The notes below the pieces were generated by a model. The model did not search any database. It saw only the letters and a program-made list of their open reading frames with translations, and was not told where the DNA came from. Source: JBHJHP01 sp042219825 (lineage in GTDB: Bacteria; Bacteroidota; Bacteroidia; Bacteroidales; UBA5342). From it: a stretch of 64,000 nt of DNA. The translations under genes and the position numbers were made by a program. Below, one piece after another: positions 26,601-34,945 of the stretch; the stretch's first letter is position 1; the number at the start of each line of letters is the position of its first letter. The stretch is from NCBI RefSeq assembly GCF_042219825.1, contig NZ_JBHJHQ010000006.1:310001-374000 (forward strand), read 5' to 3'.

Positions 26601-26883
26601 CGGAACACGCACATGGGGTGGTTTAATTGGTATCAGTGGTGCTCCAACCCTGATTGATAATGGCAGCATTACGGTACCGACATTCCGTATGTACGATCCG
26701 GATGGTAAATGGTTTAAAGAGGGCCATGGTGTTGATCCTGATATTAAAGTGCCGCAGGATTATCAGAAACTGGCAAAAGGTGATGATGAACAACTGGATG
26801 TTGCTATTAAGGAAGTCATGAAAGAACTGAACAGCCCGGACAGCTTTAAAATGCCAGAACGTCCGGCATACGAAAAACGATAA
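23611..26883 (+). CDS. Tricorn-like S41 family protease
   Basis: 1090 residues. Signal peptide (MRKLITLLFLLAVYGIADA), TolB/WD40-like beta-propellers over about 25-530 with repeated FSPDGKKLAF-type strands, a highly charged Lys/Asp/Glu linker (about 545-585), a tricorn C1 domain, a PDZ domain (about 770-860) and the S41 core with nucleophile Ser979 (NGFSGSGGDAFPDYF) and GTRTWGGLIGI. This is the tricorn-protease architecture, here exported to the periplasm as in many Bacteroidota. It probably degrades oligopeptides or misfolded proteins. Single gene with its own terminator. Confidence 0.95.
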   Translation: MRKLITLLFLLAVYGIADAQISASLMQYPDVSDTQVCFVYGDDVWVAPKAGGTATRLSSPEGPERYPKFSPDGSMIAYTANYQGNSDVYVIPVKGGIPERLTYHGMGDVVLGWTPDGKSVLFASSRESGRQRFAQFFTIPVAGGSPTKLPVPYGFYASFSPDGKKLAFTDISRVNRNWKRYRGGMAPDITVFDLTTYASENITNNDANDELPMWVGNTIYYMSDAGPNEKNNIWKYDLTTKKNTQLTHFKDYDITFPGNSKKDIVFEAGGKLYLYNMASEKSEELNINVVSDQISLIPQLKKADKYIQSATVSPDGNRVVVMARGELFDVPATEGFVSDLTQTPGVAERNPAWSPDGNTLAYWSDASGEYQLILRDMTGNSEPKTVTSFPNGFRYDIFWSPDSKKLAFVDQAMNMCYYDVASGKVVKFDKGKYMYEGNLRGFRVSWSPDSKWITYSRSVDTRLLTAIFVYDTENKKVSQLTSGYYSDASPVFSTDGKYLFYSTNRSFDPVYSDLDNTFIYPNSTKIAVATLTTDGESLLAPKNDVAKTDEKDAKKDDKAEKPKKDKKGDKEEEKEEKVEPVKIDMDGFEQRAEMLDIKPGNLGRLAAAEGKLLFVRYPNAGSAEGEKPELKYYDIKEREVKTIVPMVSQYTVTADGKKILVMQNGKMAVIGVGPDQKIEKTVPTQDMAMEVIPKEEWKQIFNDVWRIERDYFYDPNMHGVDWNYMKTHYGKLLDQANSRNDVNIIIGDLIAELNASHTYNGGGDMDRASQINVGYLGADMKVENGAFRIHKIIKGAPWDIEVRSPLDEPGTGVKEGDYILAVNGQKMDVTKPISAAFQGLADATVQLTVNTEPNMKEAKKVVVKLMNDETRLRHLAWIESNREKVDKATNGKIGYVYVRSTGVDGQNELIRQYYGQIAKEGFIIDERFNSGGQIPDRFVELLNRKPLAFFAVRDGKDWQWPPAANYGPKVMLINGFSGSGGDAFPDYFRKSGLGPLIGTRTWGGLIGISGAPTLIDNGSITVPTFRMYDPDGKWFKEGHGVDPDIKVPQDYQKLAKGDDEQLDVAIKEVMKELNSPDSFKMPERPAYEKR

Positions 26884-26906
26884 ACTCAACTTTATATATT
26901 GTAAAT

Positions 26907-26935
26907 AGCAGGACTAGTAAAGTCCTGCTTTTTCT
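26907..26935 (+). terminator. Intrinsic terminator after the tricorn-like gene
   Basis: Perfect stem AGCAGGACT/AGTCCTGCT with loop AGTAA, followed by TTTTTC. Confidence 0.85.
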
Positions 26936-27273
26936 TTATACAAGACTCTGTGAATGTGAGTATCAGAATTATTTTTTTAGTTGTTACATGCTTTCAGTCC
27001 TACAATTAATATTATCTGAATATTTTATTCCATAAAGACATTGGATTTATGTTGTGGTTCACGATGTATGATCTGGTTTTATCTTATTCATACAGCGTTG
27101 AAAGGTCTGATCACTTTGGTTCAGACTAAAAACTGATTATTTAAAAACACGTTCAACCTGTAAGATCACACTTTCATCTTATCATATCACACTTTCGGCA
27201 TCTTAGGTTTTAAGTGTCTTTTCCGGCGATATACTTTTGTTTCATGAAATCACAACACTTAAATTTTAAAAAC
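26936..27273. other. Intergenic region with promoter of the barrel gene
   Basis: No gene seen. TACTTTTG at 27232-27239 is an exact TAnnTTTG box 34 bases before the ATG at 27274. A GTTGTGGTT plus GATGTA pair at about 27051-27068 resembles the CRISPR repeat start but has a 3-base insertion and no other similarity. Confidence 0.45.
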
Positions 27274-27858
27274 ATGAAAACAAAAGGAACAGTATTAACA
27301 ATGCTTTTAGTATTATCATTAAGTTGCTTTGCTCAGGAATCGGAAAAAAGATTTGGTATTGAACTGAACAGTGGTGCATCAGTGTGTACCAAAAAAACGG
27401 ATGATGTAACATTCAACCCGGGATTTGGTTTTGAGGGAATACTGCATTACAGGTTTATGTCTCATCTTGGTGTTTATGCAGGATGGGGATGGAACCGTTT
27501 TGGTTCAGAAATGTCATTTGCAGGAAACGATGTGTGCTTCGAAGAAACGGGATATGTGATGGGACTTAACTTTAAACATCCATTGGGGCAGTCAAAGATG
27601 GATTATTTTTTACGGGCCGGTGCTCTATATAATCATATTGAAACTGAGAATAACGCCGGGGATATTATTAATGACACCAAACATGGATGGGGTTATCAGT
27701 TGGCTGGTGGCATAGCCATTCCTTTTGGAAACAATTGGAGTTTTACTCCCGGCCTTAAATTTAATTCTCTCGTAAGGGATACAGAATTTGAGGGCGATTC
27801 CCAAACACTGTTTTATCAGTATGTTTCAGTTCGGGTTGGTGTAATAAAACAGTTTTAG
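27274..27858 (+). CDS. Outer-membrane beta-barrel protein (OmpA/OprF-like porin family), function unknown
   Basis: 194 residues from the ATG at 27274, chosen because it starts a normal signal peptide (MKTKGTVLTMLLVLSLSCFAQ) and follows the promoter-like box at 27232; the open frame extends 20 codons further upstream. The mature part has about eight amphipathic strands with glycine/aromatic alternation (GFEGILHYRFMSHLGVYAGW, GWGYQLAGGIAIPFG) and ends VRVGVIKQF, as in small eight-stranded barrels. A role in adhesion, stress or transport cannot be told. Followed by a small lipoprotein gene. Confidence 0.75.
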   Translation: MKTKGTVLTMLLVLSLSCFAQESEKRFGIELNSGASVCTKKTDDVTFNPGFGFEGILHYRFMSHLGVYAGWGWNRFGSEMSFAGNDVCFEETGYVMGLNFKHPLGQSKMDYFLRAGALYNHIETENNAGDIINDTKHGWGYQLAGGIAIPFGNNWSFTPGLKFNSLVRDTEFEGDSQTLFYQYVSVRVGVIKQF

Positions 27859-27866
27859 TTTTCAAG

Positions 27867-27905
27867 TAAGAGGACAGTTCGATATAACCGGCAGATTGTC
27901 CTCTT
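27867..27905 (+). terminator. Possible terminator or attenuator hairpin
   Basis: Arms TAAGAGGACA and TGTCCTCTTA separated by about 19 bases, with only a short T-rich tail. It lies between the barrel gene and the lipoprotein gene. Confidence 0.4.
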
Positions 27906-27942
27906 ATGTTTATACAAAGATTAACCAGTTAAAAGTACAGTT

Positions 27943-28305
27943 ATGAAAAAATATAGTATTATTTCGATTATAAGCATTATTCTGCTCATCTCTTGTGAGA
28001 AGGAGACAAATATACGATTTGGATTTGATTCCCGGATTGACAAGTCATCAGAAGGTTTGGTGATAGCCAACATTTCTGACGGTGTTGATCATATTATGCT
28101 GAAAGGAGTTTTAAGTCTTTCGGAAGGAGAAGTTGAAGTTACGCTTTTGAATAGTTATGGAGATATAGTTTATTCAGCCATCATAAAGGCACCGGAACAA
28201 TGGTCAGTGGATGAAGATTTTGTAGCCAGGCCCGGGTACTGGAAGCTGAAGTATAAAAGCCGTAATGGGATTGGTGAAATAGATTTACACTTGTGGAAAT
28301 ACTGA
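27943..28305 (+). CDS. Small lipoprotein, function unknown
   Basis: 120 residues. N-terminal hydrophobic signal with lipobox LISC (Cys18) followed by EKE; the mature part is about 100 residues of predicted beta strands (VEVTLLNSYGDIVYSAIIKA, PGYWKLKYKSRNGIGEIDLHLW), suggesting one beta-sandwich domain. No family recognised. It sits between the barrel protein and a LytS/LytTR pair, and may be an envelope component sensed or controlled by that pair (inference). Confidence 0.65.
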   Translation: MKKYSIISIISIILLISCEKETNIRFGFDSRIDKSSEGLVIANISDGVDHIMLKGVLSLSEGEVEVTLLNSYGDIVYSAIIKAPEQWSVDEDFVARPGYWKLKYKSRNGIGEIDLHLWKY

Positions 28306-28407
28306 AATCGGATCAAGGTTATTCAGGGGCAGTTTATTGTATCATAGCATTATTTTCTGCAAGACATTTTATACTTTTGAAAATAACGGATAGATGAAAA
28401 GACTCAC

Positions 28408-29496
28408 ATGCTTTTTAAACAGGTAAACAGTATTTTTCCCTTCAAGCGCCTTTTGAAATTTTTATTAGGCATTGCTGTTGTCATTCAGATTATTGTGATT
28501 CTGTATAATCATATGAGTGGTTATTTTGTTCTGGATGGTTATTTGCATTTTGTCAAAAGACTTTTAAGAGGAACATCGTTAAGTCTGCTTGCTGGTTTCT
28601 TAATTGCATATCCCGATTTATTCGTGATTGAATATTTAAACAGAGTCGCGCCATGGGGAAAGAATATATTTAAAAGGATTCCATTGCAGTTGATACTGTC
28701 TGTATGTACTTCTGCTGTTGTAGCAATATCGGTGACATTGTTTGCACACTGGATTAAGCCTTATACTGATCATGCAATAGTAAGTATTGTTCTTACCAAT
28801 ATACTGATCTACGCCGTAGTCAACATTGTTGTTATGGCAATTTTTGAAGGATGGATCCTGTATATTGAACGGACGAAGGCAAAGCAAATGGCAGACAACC
28901 TGCAGACCGAGCTTTCCCAGATTAAATTCGAAGTGCTGAAAAGCCAGATAAATCCGCATTTTATGTTTAATAGTCTGAATGTACTATCAGGATTAATAAA
29001 CAGTGATGTGACAAAAGCACAGCAGTTTATTGATGAATTCTCTATGATATATCGTTATGTACTTGAGACTATTGAACAGCCTGTTGCTACATTGGGGAAA
29101 GAACTCGAGTTTATGCGATCCTATCTTTTTTTGCAGCAAATCAGGTATGGAGAGAACTTAACCTATTCAGTAGATATAAGTGCCGGACTTATGGAATTGT
29201 TTCTTCCGCCCCTTTCGCTGCAGGTCGTTTTGGAAAATGCCATGAAACATAACATTATTAATGAATCAAAACCGCTACATATTAAAATAACAGATGAAGC
29301 TCTAACCTTGATAGTAAAAAATAATTTGCAACCAAAGATTTCGAAAGGTGTTTCAACCGGACTGGGTTTGAAAAATCTGGTAAAACGGTATGCCTTAATC
29401 AGTAATCTTGAACCTGAATTTAAATTGGATACTAACCACTATATAGCCAGGCTTCCATTAATAAAAACTGAACTCCATGAAGGTACTTATCATTGA
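28408..29496 (+). CDS. LytS/YehU-type sensor histidine kinase
   Basis: 362 residues. Four predicted membrane helices in the first 150 residues, then the His_kinase (PF06580-type) domain with phospho-acceptor His184 (SQINPHFMFNSLNVLSGL) and a HATPase part (LPPLSLQVVLENAMKHN, GLGLKNLVKRY). It overlaps the response-regulator gene by 20 nt, so the two are co-translated and function as a pair. The signal is unknown; no periplasmic domain of size is visible, so it may sense within the membrane. Confidence 0.93.
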   Translation: MLFKQVNSIFPFKRLLKFLLGIAVVIQIIVILYNHMSGYFVLDGYLHFVKRLLRGTSLSLLAGFLIAYPDLFVIEYLNRVAPWGKNIFKRIPLQLILSVCTSAVVAISVTLFAHWIKPYTDHAIVSIVLTNILIYAVVNIVVMAIFEGWILYIERTKAKQMADNLQTELSQIKFEVLKSQINPHFMFNSLNVLSGLINSDVTKAQQFIDEFSMIYRYVLETIEQPVATLGKELEFMRSYLFLQQIRYGENLTYSVDISAGLMELFLPPLSLQVVLENAMKHNIINESKPLHIKITDEALTLIVKNNLQPKISKGVSTGLGLKNLVKRYALISNLEPEFKLDTNHYIARLPLIKTELHEGTYH

Positions 29497-30232
29497 AGAC
29501 GAACAATTCGCAGCCGAAAAACTGGAACAAATGGTTTTGGAAATTAATCCATCCATAAGCGTTGCTGCAAAAACAGGTTCTATAAAAGAGTCCGTCAAAT
29601 GGTTAATGAACAATTCGGTTGATCTTATTTTTCTGGACATCCAGTTATCCGATGGTATCAGCTTCAGTATTTTTGAGCAGGTAATGATAAACACTCCGGT
29701 AATTTTCACAACGGCTTATGATCAGTATGCCATTAAAGCATTTCAGCTCAACAGTATTGCTTACCTTCTAAAACCAATAAGGAGAATTGAATTAGAGGAG
29801 AGTCTGCAAAAATATCAAACACTGAAATCTGCTTTTGCCATTGATTTTGAAACGTTGCTGGCAAATATTCAAGGCAGGGAGCCAGAATACAAAAAGCGGT
29901 TTCTTATCCAGCTTGGTGAGAAAATACGAAAAGTTGAAATAGGAGAGATTGCCTATTTTTTTGTGCTTGAGAAAGCGGTTTATATGAGAACTTTTCAGGG
30001 TAAATCGTATCCTGTGGATTATACGTTGGATAAACTCGAAAGTATGATTAATCCGGAGAAATTTTTCAGGATTAACCGAAAGTATATTGTAAGTATAGAT
30101 TCGATAAGTAATATGGTAGCCTATTCCAGATCGCGTTTTAAGCTTGAATTGATCCCGGTAGCCGATGATGAACTGGATACAATTGTTAGTATTGATCGAT
30201 CTGCCGATTTTAAAAAATGGCTGAATGCCTGA
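29477..30232 (+). CDS. LytTR family response regulator
   Basis: 251 residues. Receiver domain with phospho-acceptor Asp54 (DLIFLDIQLSDG) and Lys in AYLLKPIRR, then a LytTR DNA-binding domain (about 145-250; IAYFFVLEKAVYMRT, FFRINRKYIVSIDSI). Partner of the overlapping LytS-type kinase. LytTR regulators bind direct repeats upstream of targets; no target site was identified here. Confidence 0.94.
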   Translation: MKVLIIEDEQFAAEKLEQMVLEINPSISVAAKTGSIKESVKWLMNNSVDLIFLDIQLSDGISFSIFEQVMINTPVIFTTAYDQYAIKAFQLNSIAYLLKPIRRIELEESLQKYQTLKSAFAIDFETLLANIQGREPEYKKRFLIQLGEKIRKVEIGEIAYFFVLEKAVYMRTFQGKSYPVDYTLDKLESMINPEKFFRINRKYIVSIDSISNMVAYSRSRFKLELIPVADDELDTIVSIDRSADFKKWLNA

Positions 30233-30343
30233 ACTGTAGTGGAATAATTCTGCTTAACAGGATAAAACTTGATGGCGAATATTAGACTTCAACAATGTGT
30301 AATCATTAACCCGCGGTTGCTAAGCTTGACGAAGCATCACCAT

Positions 30344-30997
30344 CTATTCGATCACTCGCCAGTTTTTTTCCTTTGAACGTTTTAATAAGCGGCTGTCAGG
30401 CTGAACACATACCGGGTGACCCACAATATTCAGGGCGAATCTGTCAGACCATGAATCACCATAAAACCAGACATCCGATAATACGACCTTATTCTGCTGA
30501 CAATATTCACGGATCTGTTTTTCCTTTTCATCATCAATGCATACAGGACCGTTGGGGTTTCCTGTATAATATCCGTTTTCAACTTCAGGATCAGAACAGA
30601 TATAATCGTCGAATTTTAAATACTCAGCAATTGGTTTTACAATGAAAGTCAGTGCGGCTGAGAGCATGACAATTCTGCTGCCATTTTCGCGGTGTGTATG
30701 GATTTCTTTCTTGATTTCAGGGCGAATGAAAGAAACAAGCTTCTCTTCGACTACTTTGTCTGTAAATTCCTGCATAAATTTCGCTTCGGTACCCTTTAGC
30801 CATTTCATCATAGACAAAGAGGAACGTCTGCTGCTTTTTAGTTTTAATTTGTGTAATATCGATAGCCAGTACGCTTTCAGTAAATCGCTACGTGACATTA
30901 CCCCATTCCTGTAGCATTCTTTAACCAGGATTCTTCCGCTGTTAACAGCCAGAATGGTTTCGTCCAAATCAAAAAAAGCGATATAATTTTTATGCAT
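30344..30997 (-). CDS. HAD-IB family hydrolase (phosphoserine-phosphatase-like)
   Basis: 217 residues. HAD motif I FFDLDETIL (Asp10 and Asp12), motif II VMLSAALTF, motif III Lys in DDEKEKQIREY and motif IV WFYGDSWSD. It belongs to the SerB-like HAD-IB group, whose members include lipid-phosphate phosphatases. It is the last gene of a leftward operon with PlsC and a diacylglycerol-kinase-like gene (4-nt gap), so it could dephosphorylate a phospholipid intermediate; a phosphoserine role is less likely in this setting. Substrate unproven. Confidence 0.88.
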   Translation of the reverse strand: MHKNYIAFFDLDETILAVNSGRILVKECYRNGVMSRSDLLKAYWLSILHKLKLKSSRRSSLSMMKWLKGTEAKFMQEFTDKVVEEKLVSFIRPEIKKEIHTHRENGSRIVMLSAALTFIVKPIAEYLKFDDYICSDPEVENGYYTGNPNGPVCIDDEKEKQIREYCQQNKVVLSDVWFYGDSWSDRFALNIVGHPVCVQPDSRLLKRSKEKNWRVIE

Positions 30998-31001
30998 TCA
31001 C

Positions 31002-31934
31002 CTATTTGTTTGAATCCGTGAAAAAATGGTTTCCATGAGGATTATAGATAATATTTACTTTCCCAGGCAAAATATCAATTTCAAAACGTGTATCGAAAAA
31101 CAGTTCGCCATCCAGATGATATGCGGATTTCTTATTAACCTCAATAACCATTTTATCGGTTGTATAAAAGGTCACTTTTTTGTGATCCAAATGCCTTCCT
31201 TTGGGAACTTTCAATAGTATATTTAAACGTTCAGGCAGACTAACCTTTCCAACCATGCAAACATCCAACAACCCATCGTTTGCAAGTGCTTTAGGGGTAA
31301 TGAGATAACCACCGGCAAATCTTCTACCAATTGCAATTGTATTCATGAAACCAAGTGTTTCATGCATTTCACCATTGGTTGACGTTTTGAATATCCGTTC
31401 TTTATAAAACAGCAGATTTTTTAAAATGTGCCATACGTAAAGGTTTTTACTTCTTTCTTTAACCTTATCCGGAGTGATATAATTTTCAGAGGCAACCTGA
31501 GCATCAAATCCAAGTCCCATGCCATTAAAGAACATATTTCCGTTGCAACGGCCTACATCCATCTTTTTTGTATTTGCTTCAAAAAAAATATCCCAGTCAT
31601 TTTCCGAAAAATTCTCGTTTTGACCAATAATCTGAGCAAAATCGTTGCCCGTTCCAGCCGGAATCAGTCCTACAGTAAGGTCAGGAATTTTGGTAACAGA
31701 GCTTCCAACTTCGTTAAATGTTCCATCACCTCCCACAGCGACTATGGTATTGAAACCTTGTTCAGCAAGTTCTTTAACCAATTTTTTTGCATGGTTTTTT
31801 CTTTCTGTTCTGACCAGTTTTGCTTCAATGTTTCTTTTTTTTAGCTGGGCAACTAATTCCTTTTCGACTTCGAGAGAATGTCCGTTTCCTGCCACAGGGT
31901 TTATAATAAATGCCCATTGATTAGAACTTTCCAC
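31002..31934 (-). CDS. Diacylglycerol/sphingosine-type lipid kinase (YegS/DgkB family)
   Basis: 310 residues. The nucleotide-binding GGDGTFNEVGSSV loop and GLIPAGTGNDFAQ signature of the DAGK catalytic domain are intact, followed by the beta-rich C-terminal domain (AGGYLITPKALANDGLLDVCMVG). It phosphorylates diacylglycerol or a related lipid. Located between plsC (2-nt gap) and a HAD phosphatase, it forms a small phospholipid-remodelling operon. A sphingolipid or ceramide substrate is possible, since many Bacteroidota make sphingolipids, but nothing here decides this. Confidence 0.92.
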   Translation of the reverse strand: MESSNQWAFIINPVAGNGHSLEVEKELVAQLKKRNIEAKLVRTERKNHAKKLVKELAEQGFNTIVAVGGDGTFNEVGSSVTKIPDLTVGLIPAGTGNDFAQIIGQNENFSENDWDIFFEANTKKMDVGRCNGNMFFNGMGLGFDAQVASENYITPDKVKERSKNLYVWHILKNLLFYKERIFKTSTNGEMHETLGFMNTIAIGRRFAGGYLITPKALANDGLLDVCMVGKVSLPERLNILLKVPKGRHLDHKKVTFYTTDKMVIEVNKKSAYHLDGELFFDTRFEIDILPGKVNIIYNPHGNHFFTDSNK

Positions 31935-31936
31935 AG

Positions 31937-32662
31937 TTATGCAGTTTTATACGTTGGTAATACTGATTCAATGCGCGACTGAACCAGGTTAATTATTTCA
32001 GAATCAGTTAATTCTTTTAATTCAGAATAAAGCAGTGGTTTGTGAACCTTAACGGTTAATCTTACTCTGTATCTGAAATAAAACCGGTTTTTTGGTTTGA
32101 ATTCAAAAAAACCGATAAGGCTAACGGGTAGTATGTCTCTTTCACTTGCTTTTAGTACATGCAAAAAGCCTTTTCTGAATTTACTGAGTTCACCTGTGAT
32201 AGTTCGCGTTCCTTCAGGGAAAATTGCCACGGTGTGATCATGCGTATGACTAATCAACTTACCAACCATTTCTTTGGTATTCCTCAAATCGGTTGTTCTC
32301 ATAGGAACATAATTTATTCCACGTAAGAGGGTTCCAAAAACCGGTATTTTTACAAGATATTCTTTCCCAAACCAGGCCACTCCCGGGAAAACAGACATAA
32401 TCCCCATGATGTCGAACATGCTTGTGTGGTTGGCCATTAATATATACTTTTTCCCTTTTTCGAAGTTTTCTATGCCCTCTGCATGAAGTCGTTTTCCGAT
32501 GATCAGAAACGATCCTCTTGCCCATAAATGAATAACAGCATTCATGGCCTTATCCATTCTCAGAGCATGAAAAAGCAGGCTTAACAAAACACTAATCGCA
32601 GTTAGTGTGTGTAATACTGTATAAGCCAGTACGGTGTATAAATAGTTTGGGACAATCTTCAT
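31937..32662 (-). CDS. plsC: 1-acyl-sn-glycerol-3-phosphate acyltransferase (PlsC family)
   Basis: 241 residues. N-terminal membrane helix, HX4D motif in NHTSMFDI, the acceptor-binding FPEGTRTITGELSKFRKG motif and the block IV proline (DILPVSLIGF). It acylates lysophosphatidic acid to phosphatidic acid on the inner membrane. First gene of the leftward operon with the lipid kinase and HAD phosphatase; together they could interconvert phosphatidic acid and diacylglycerol. Confidence 0.93.
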   Translation of the reverse strand: MKIVPNYLYTVLAYTVLHTLTAISVLLSLLFHALRMDKAMNAVIHLWARGSFLIIGKRLHAEGIENFEKGKKYILMANHTSMFDIMGIMSVFPGVAWFGKEYLVKIPVFGTLLRGINYVPMRTTDLRNTKEMVGKLISHTHDHTVAIFPEGTRTITGELSKFRKGFLHVLKASERDILPVSLIGFFEFKPKNRFYFRYRVRLTVKVHKPLLYSELKELTDSEIINLVQSRIESVLPTYKTA

Positions 32663-32965
32663 TTAATACACAAAATTTAAACCCTGCAATTTAATATTTT
32701 ATTTCAATTTATAGTACGGTAAGTTTAGGGCTGTATATCATCTATGGCAGAAGCGCTTTCATTCGTTTTTAATATGTTTCATAGTAGTAAGGCAGTGCTC
32801 ACACTAAAAGTCTCAGTAGAAATCATTTTTTTTGAAGAGAAGGTGTACAACATTTAAACCATGTGTTCGCAGCTGCAATGCGGGTGATTCAGACTTCATA
32901 TCGGGATTAATTCTTCAAAAATCCCGCTATGTGAGGATTATCATAAAACAGATAAATCAAAGATT
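32663..32965. other. Intergenic region, nothing recognised
   Basis: 303 bp between the plsC start and the end of the Crp/Fnr gene, both leftward. No ORF with coding character, no clear terminator or promoter box with correct spacing. Confidence 0.4.
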
Positions 32966-33655
32966 TTATCCATAGGTACTCCATTCTTCCAGTCTTTGTC
33001 TGTCAGTGATCAGTAAATAACCATTACTTTCTTCTATAATGCCGTTTTTCTGCATATCTTTAATAACTCTAATTGCACTCATCATGCTCATTCCAGCCAA
33101 TTCGGCCAGTTCTTTTCTCGAAAGAGCCAGATTAAAATCATCACTGAAATATACGTCATTCGAAAGATGCAGCAACGCATCAGCCATTCTTCCATTGAGT
33201 TGTTTTTGCGTTGCTGCAATTAATTTTTTAAAATGATAATACGTCAGCCTGTTGATGTCCTCAATAATGCTTCTCGCAAATTCGCCATTATTTTTCACCA
33301 TATCTTCAATAACCTTTTTATCAATGGCGCAAATTATGGAATCTTCTAAGGCGGCTACTGAATATTGCATGGATTCTTCAGAAAAAATACCGGACAAGCC
33401 AATAAGGCTACCTTCACTGAAGATATTTAGGATCATATCCGATTCCCGCCCGGTCTCCATATATACTTTAACAATACCCTTCTGCAGATATAAAATCTGA
33501 CTAACAAACGAACCTTGCTTGGCTATGTTTTCACCCTTTCGATAATGTAATTCCACTCGATTGGCATTTGCCACTTCCAGTTCTAGTATGCTAAGTTTTT
33601 TAAAACAGGTTGATTTTGTATTGCATTCCTGACAGGTCTTTTTCTGTTCGTACAT
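32966..33655 (-). CDS. Crp/Fnr family transcriptional regulator with N-terminal cysteine cluster
   Basis: 229 residues from the ATG at 33655 (MYEQKKTCQEC). This start is preferred over the ATG at 33682 because a strong AGGAGG lies 6 bases before it (opposite 33662-33667), unusual in this phylum. Three cysteines near the N terminus (KKTCQECNTKSTCFKKLS) resemble the Fnr Fe-S ligands, though such clusters also occur in Bacteroidota Crp-like proteins without proof of a cluster. A cyclic-nucleotide-binding-type beta-roll (about 30-140) and a winged helix-turn-helix (RKELAELAGMSMMSAIRVIK) follow. It is divergent from the 13-gene membrane oxidoreductase operon, suggesting redox or oxygen control of it. 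Confidence 0.9.
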   Translation of the reverse strand: MYEQKKTCQECNTKSTCFKKLSILELEVANANRVELHYRKGENIAKQGSFVSQILYLQKGIVKVYMETGRESDMILNIFSEGSLIGLSGIFSEESMQYSVAALEDSIICAIDKKVIEDMVKNNGEFARSIIEDINRLTYYHFKKLIAATQKQLNGRMADALLHLSNDVYFSDDFNLALSRKELAELAGMSMMSAIRVIKDMQKNGIIEESNGYLLITDRQRLEEWSTYG

Positions 33656-33661
33656 TTTCAA

Positions 33662-33667
33662 CCTCCT
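33662..33667 (-). promoter_or_regulatory. Strong Shine-Dalgarno (AGGAGG) of the Crp/Fnr gene
   Basis: AGGAGG on the minus strand, six bases before the ATG at 33655; fixes the start codon. Confidence 0.7.
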
Positions 33668-33846
33668 ATTGTGAACTACCAAAATTAGTGCATTTTTATA
33701 ACAGTATCCATAGCTCTGTTTTTTTTTTGCTTTATATCTGTTCTGATATCAACATAATTTTATCAACTAGTAAACATATTTATACTTGATTTCTGGTTAT
33801 CCTAGCTATGAGCTTAATAGCTTTGAAGTGCTTTAAATTCATTTAC

Positions 33847-34341
33847 ATGAATGTGAAAAATTTGTCCTTAATTTTTGTGTTGTCATACATTACCTGGATG
33901 GCTCTGAATTGGTCAGTTGCTGCAGATGTCCTTATTACCGGAGCGATTATTTCTGCGTTGATTGCTGTAGCTGTTTGCAGCAGATGTGAAGTATTACAAC
34001 ACGTACGATTAACTCCTAAAAGCTTTCTTTATTCAATTGCCTTTCTGGGAGTGTTTTGGTGGGAACTCATAAAGTCAAATATTGATGTGGCTTTACGTGT
34101 GCTTAATCCATCTCTACCTATCAACCCTGGTATTGTAGAGGTAAAAACCCGGTTGAAAACCAATATTGGAAAAATGATGCTTGCTAATTCCATTACCCTT
34201 ACTCCGGGTACACTCACGGTGGATATTCGTGATGACAGCATGTTTATTCATTGGATTGATGTAAGCAGTACACGGACCGAAGAAGCAACTCATGCTATAG
34301 TATCAAAATTTGAAAAATATCTGGAGGTAATGTATGGTTAA
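33847..34341 (+). CDS. mrpE: MrpE/MnhE-like subunit of the ion-pumping oxidoreductase
   Basis: 164 residues from the ATG at 33847 (MNVKNLSLIFVLSYITWM); the frame is open 13 codons further but those residues are not membrane-like. Two to three membrane helices followed by a soluble domain with the MrpE signature (KMMLANSITLTPGTLTVDI). MrpE helps assemble Mrp-type Na+/H+ antiporter modules. First gene of a rightward operon of 13 tightly spaced genes; overlaps the next by 8 nt. Confidence 0.92.
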   Translation: MNVKNLSLIFVLSYITWMALNWSVAADVLITGAIISALIAVAVCSRCEVLQHVRLTPKSFLYSIAFLGVFWWELIKSNIDVALRVLNPSLPINPGIVEVKTRLKTNIGKMMLANSITLTPGTLTVDIRDDSMFIHWIDVSSTRTEEATHAIVSKFEKYLEVMYG

Positions 34342-34594
34342 TATTATTTTGTATATATCAGGCGGATTTATACTGCTGGGTATGTTGACAGCCCTCTGGC
34401 GCTTTATAAAAGGGCCTACTTCAGCCGACCGTATCATGGCTTTTGACGTGATGACTGTTTCATCAATTGCCTTGATTACCCTGATTGCCTTTTTTAATAA
34501 CCGGTTTATTTATCTTGATGTAGCATTGGTATATGGTCTGCTCAGTTTTACCGGGGTCATCGTTGTAGCACGTTTTATTGAAAAAGGGATGTAG
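34334..34594 (+). CDS. mrpF: MrpF/MnhF-like subunit
   Basis: 86 residues, three membrane helices, with the family motif LWRFIKGPTSADRIMAFDV in the first loop. Small membrane subunit of the Mrp antiporter module; corresponds to MbhB in Pyrococcus-type Mbh complexes. Overlaps mrpE by 8 nt and ends 2 nt before mrpG. Confidence 0.92.
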   Translation: MVNIILYISGGFILLGMLTALWRFIKGPTSADRIMAFDVMTVSSIALITLIAFFNNRFIYLDVALVYGLLSFTGVIVVARFIEKGM

Positions 34595-34596
34595 AT

Positions 34597-34944
34597 ATGG
34601 AGATTCGCACGTTAATCGGAAGTATTGTTACCCTCCTGGGATCAATTTTTATTTTCCTTGGGGCATTGGGAATTGTGCGGATGCCTGATTTGTACAATCG
34701 CCTTCAAACAGGAACTAAAGCCAGTACATTGGGAACCATCCTTTCCATAGCGGGTATTGCTATTATCAACCTTACCTGGGCAGGCAAGGCCTTTATCCTG
34801 ATTTCGTTTGTGATCATTACTAATCCTGTATCCTCTCATACTCTTGCAAGGGCCGCGCATCATATCGGTATTACGCTTTCTAAAAAAACAGTGATTGATA
34901 AATTAAGCGAATCAGAGTCAGAAGAAAAGAAAAAGGAAAAGTAA
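34597..34944 (+). CDS. mrpG: MrpG/MnhG-like subunit
   Basis: 115 residues, three membrane helices with IFIFLGALGIVRMPDLYNRLQTGTKAST-type motif (visible as GIVRMPDLYNRLQTGTKA) and TNPVSSHTLARAAH. Corresponds to MbhC. The C-terminal tail is rich in Lys/Glu. Ends 1 nt before the next gene. Confidence 0.92.
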   Translation: MEIRTLIGSIVTLLGSIFIFLGALGIVRMPDLYNRLQTGTKASTLGTILSIAGIAIINLTWAGKAFILISFVIITNPVSSHTLARAAHHIGITLSKKTVIDKLSESESEEKKKEK

Positions 34945-34945
34945 T

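Noticed and set aside
27051..27068. GTTGTGGTT...GATGTA resembling the start of the CRISPR repeat, as a possible second anti-repeat or solo repeat
   Set aside because: Three extra bases split the match, the rest of the repeat is absent, and no nexus or terminator hairpins follow on either strand. Chance similarity in AT-rich sequence.
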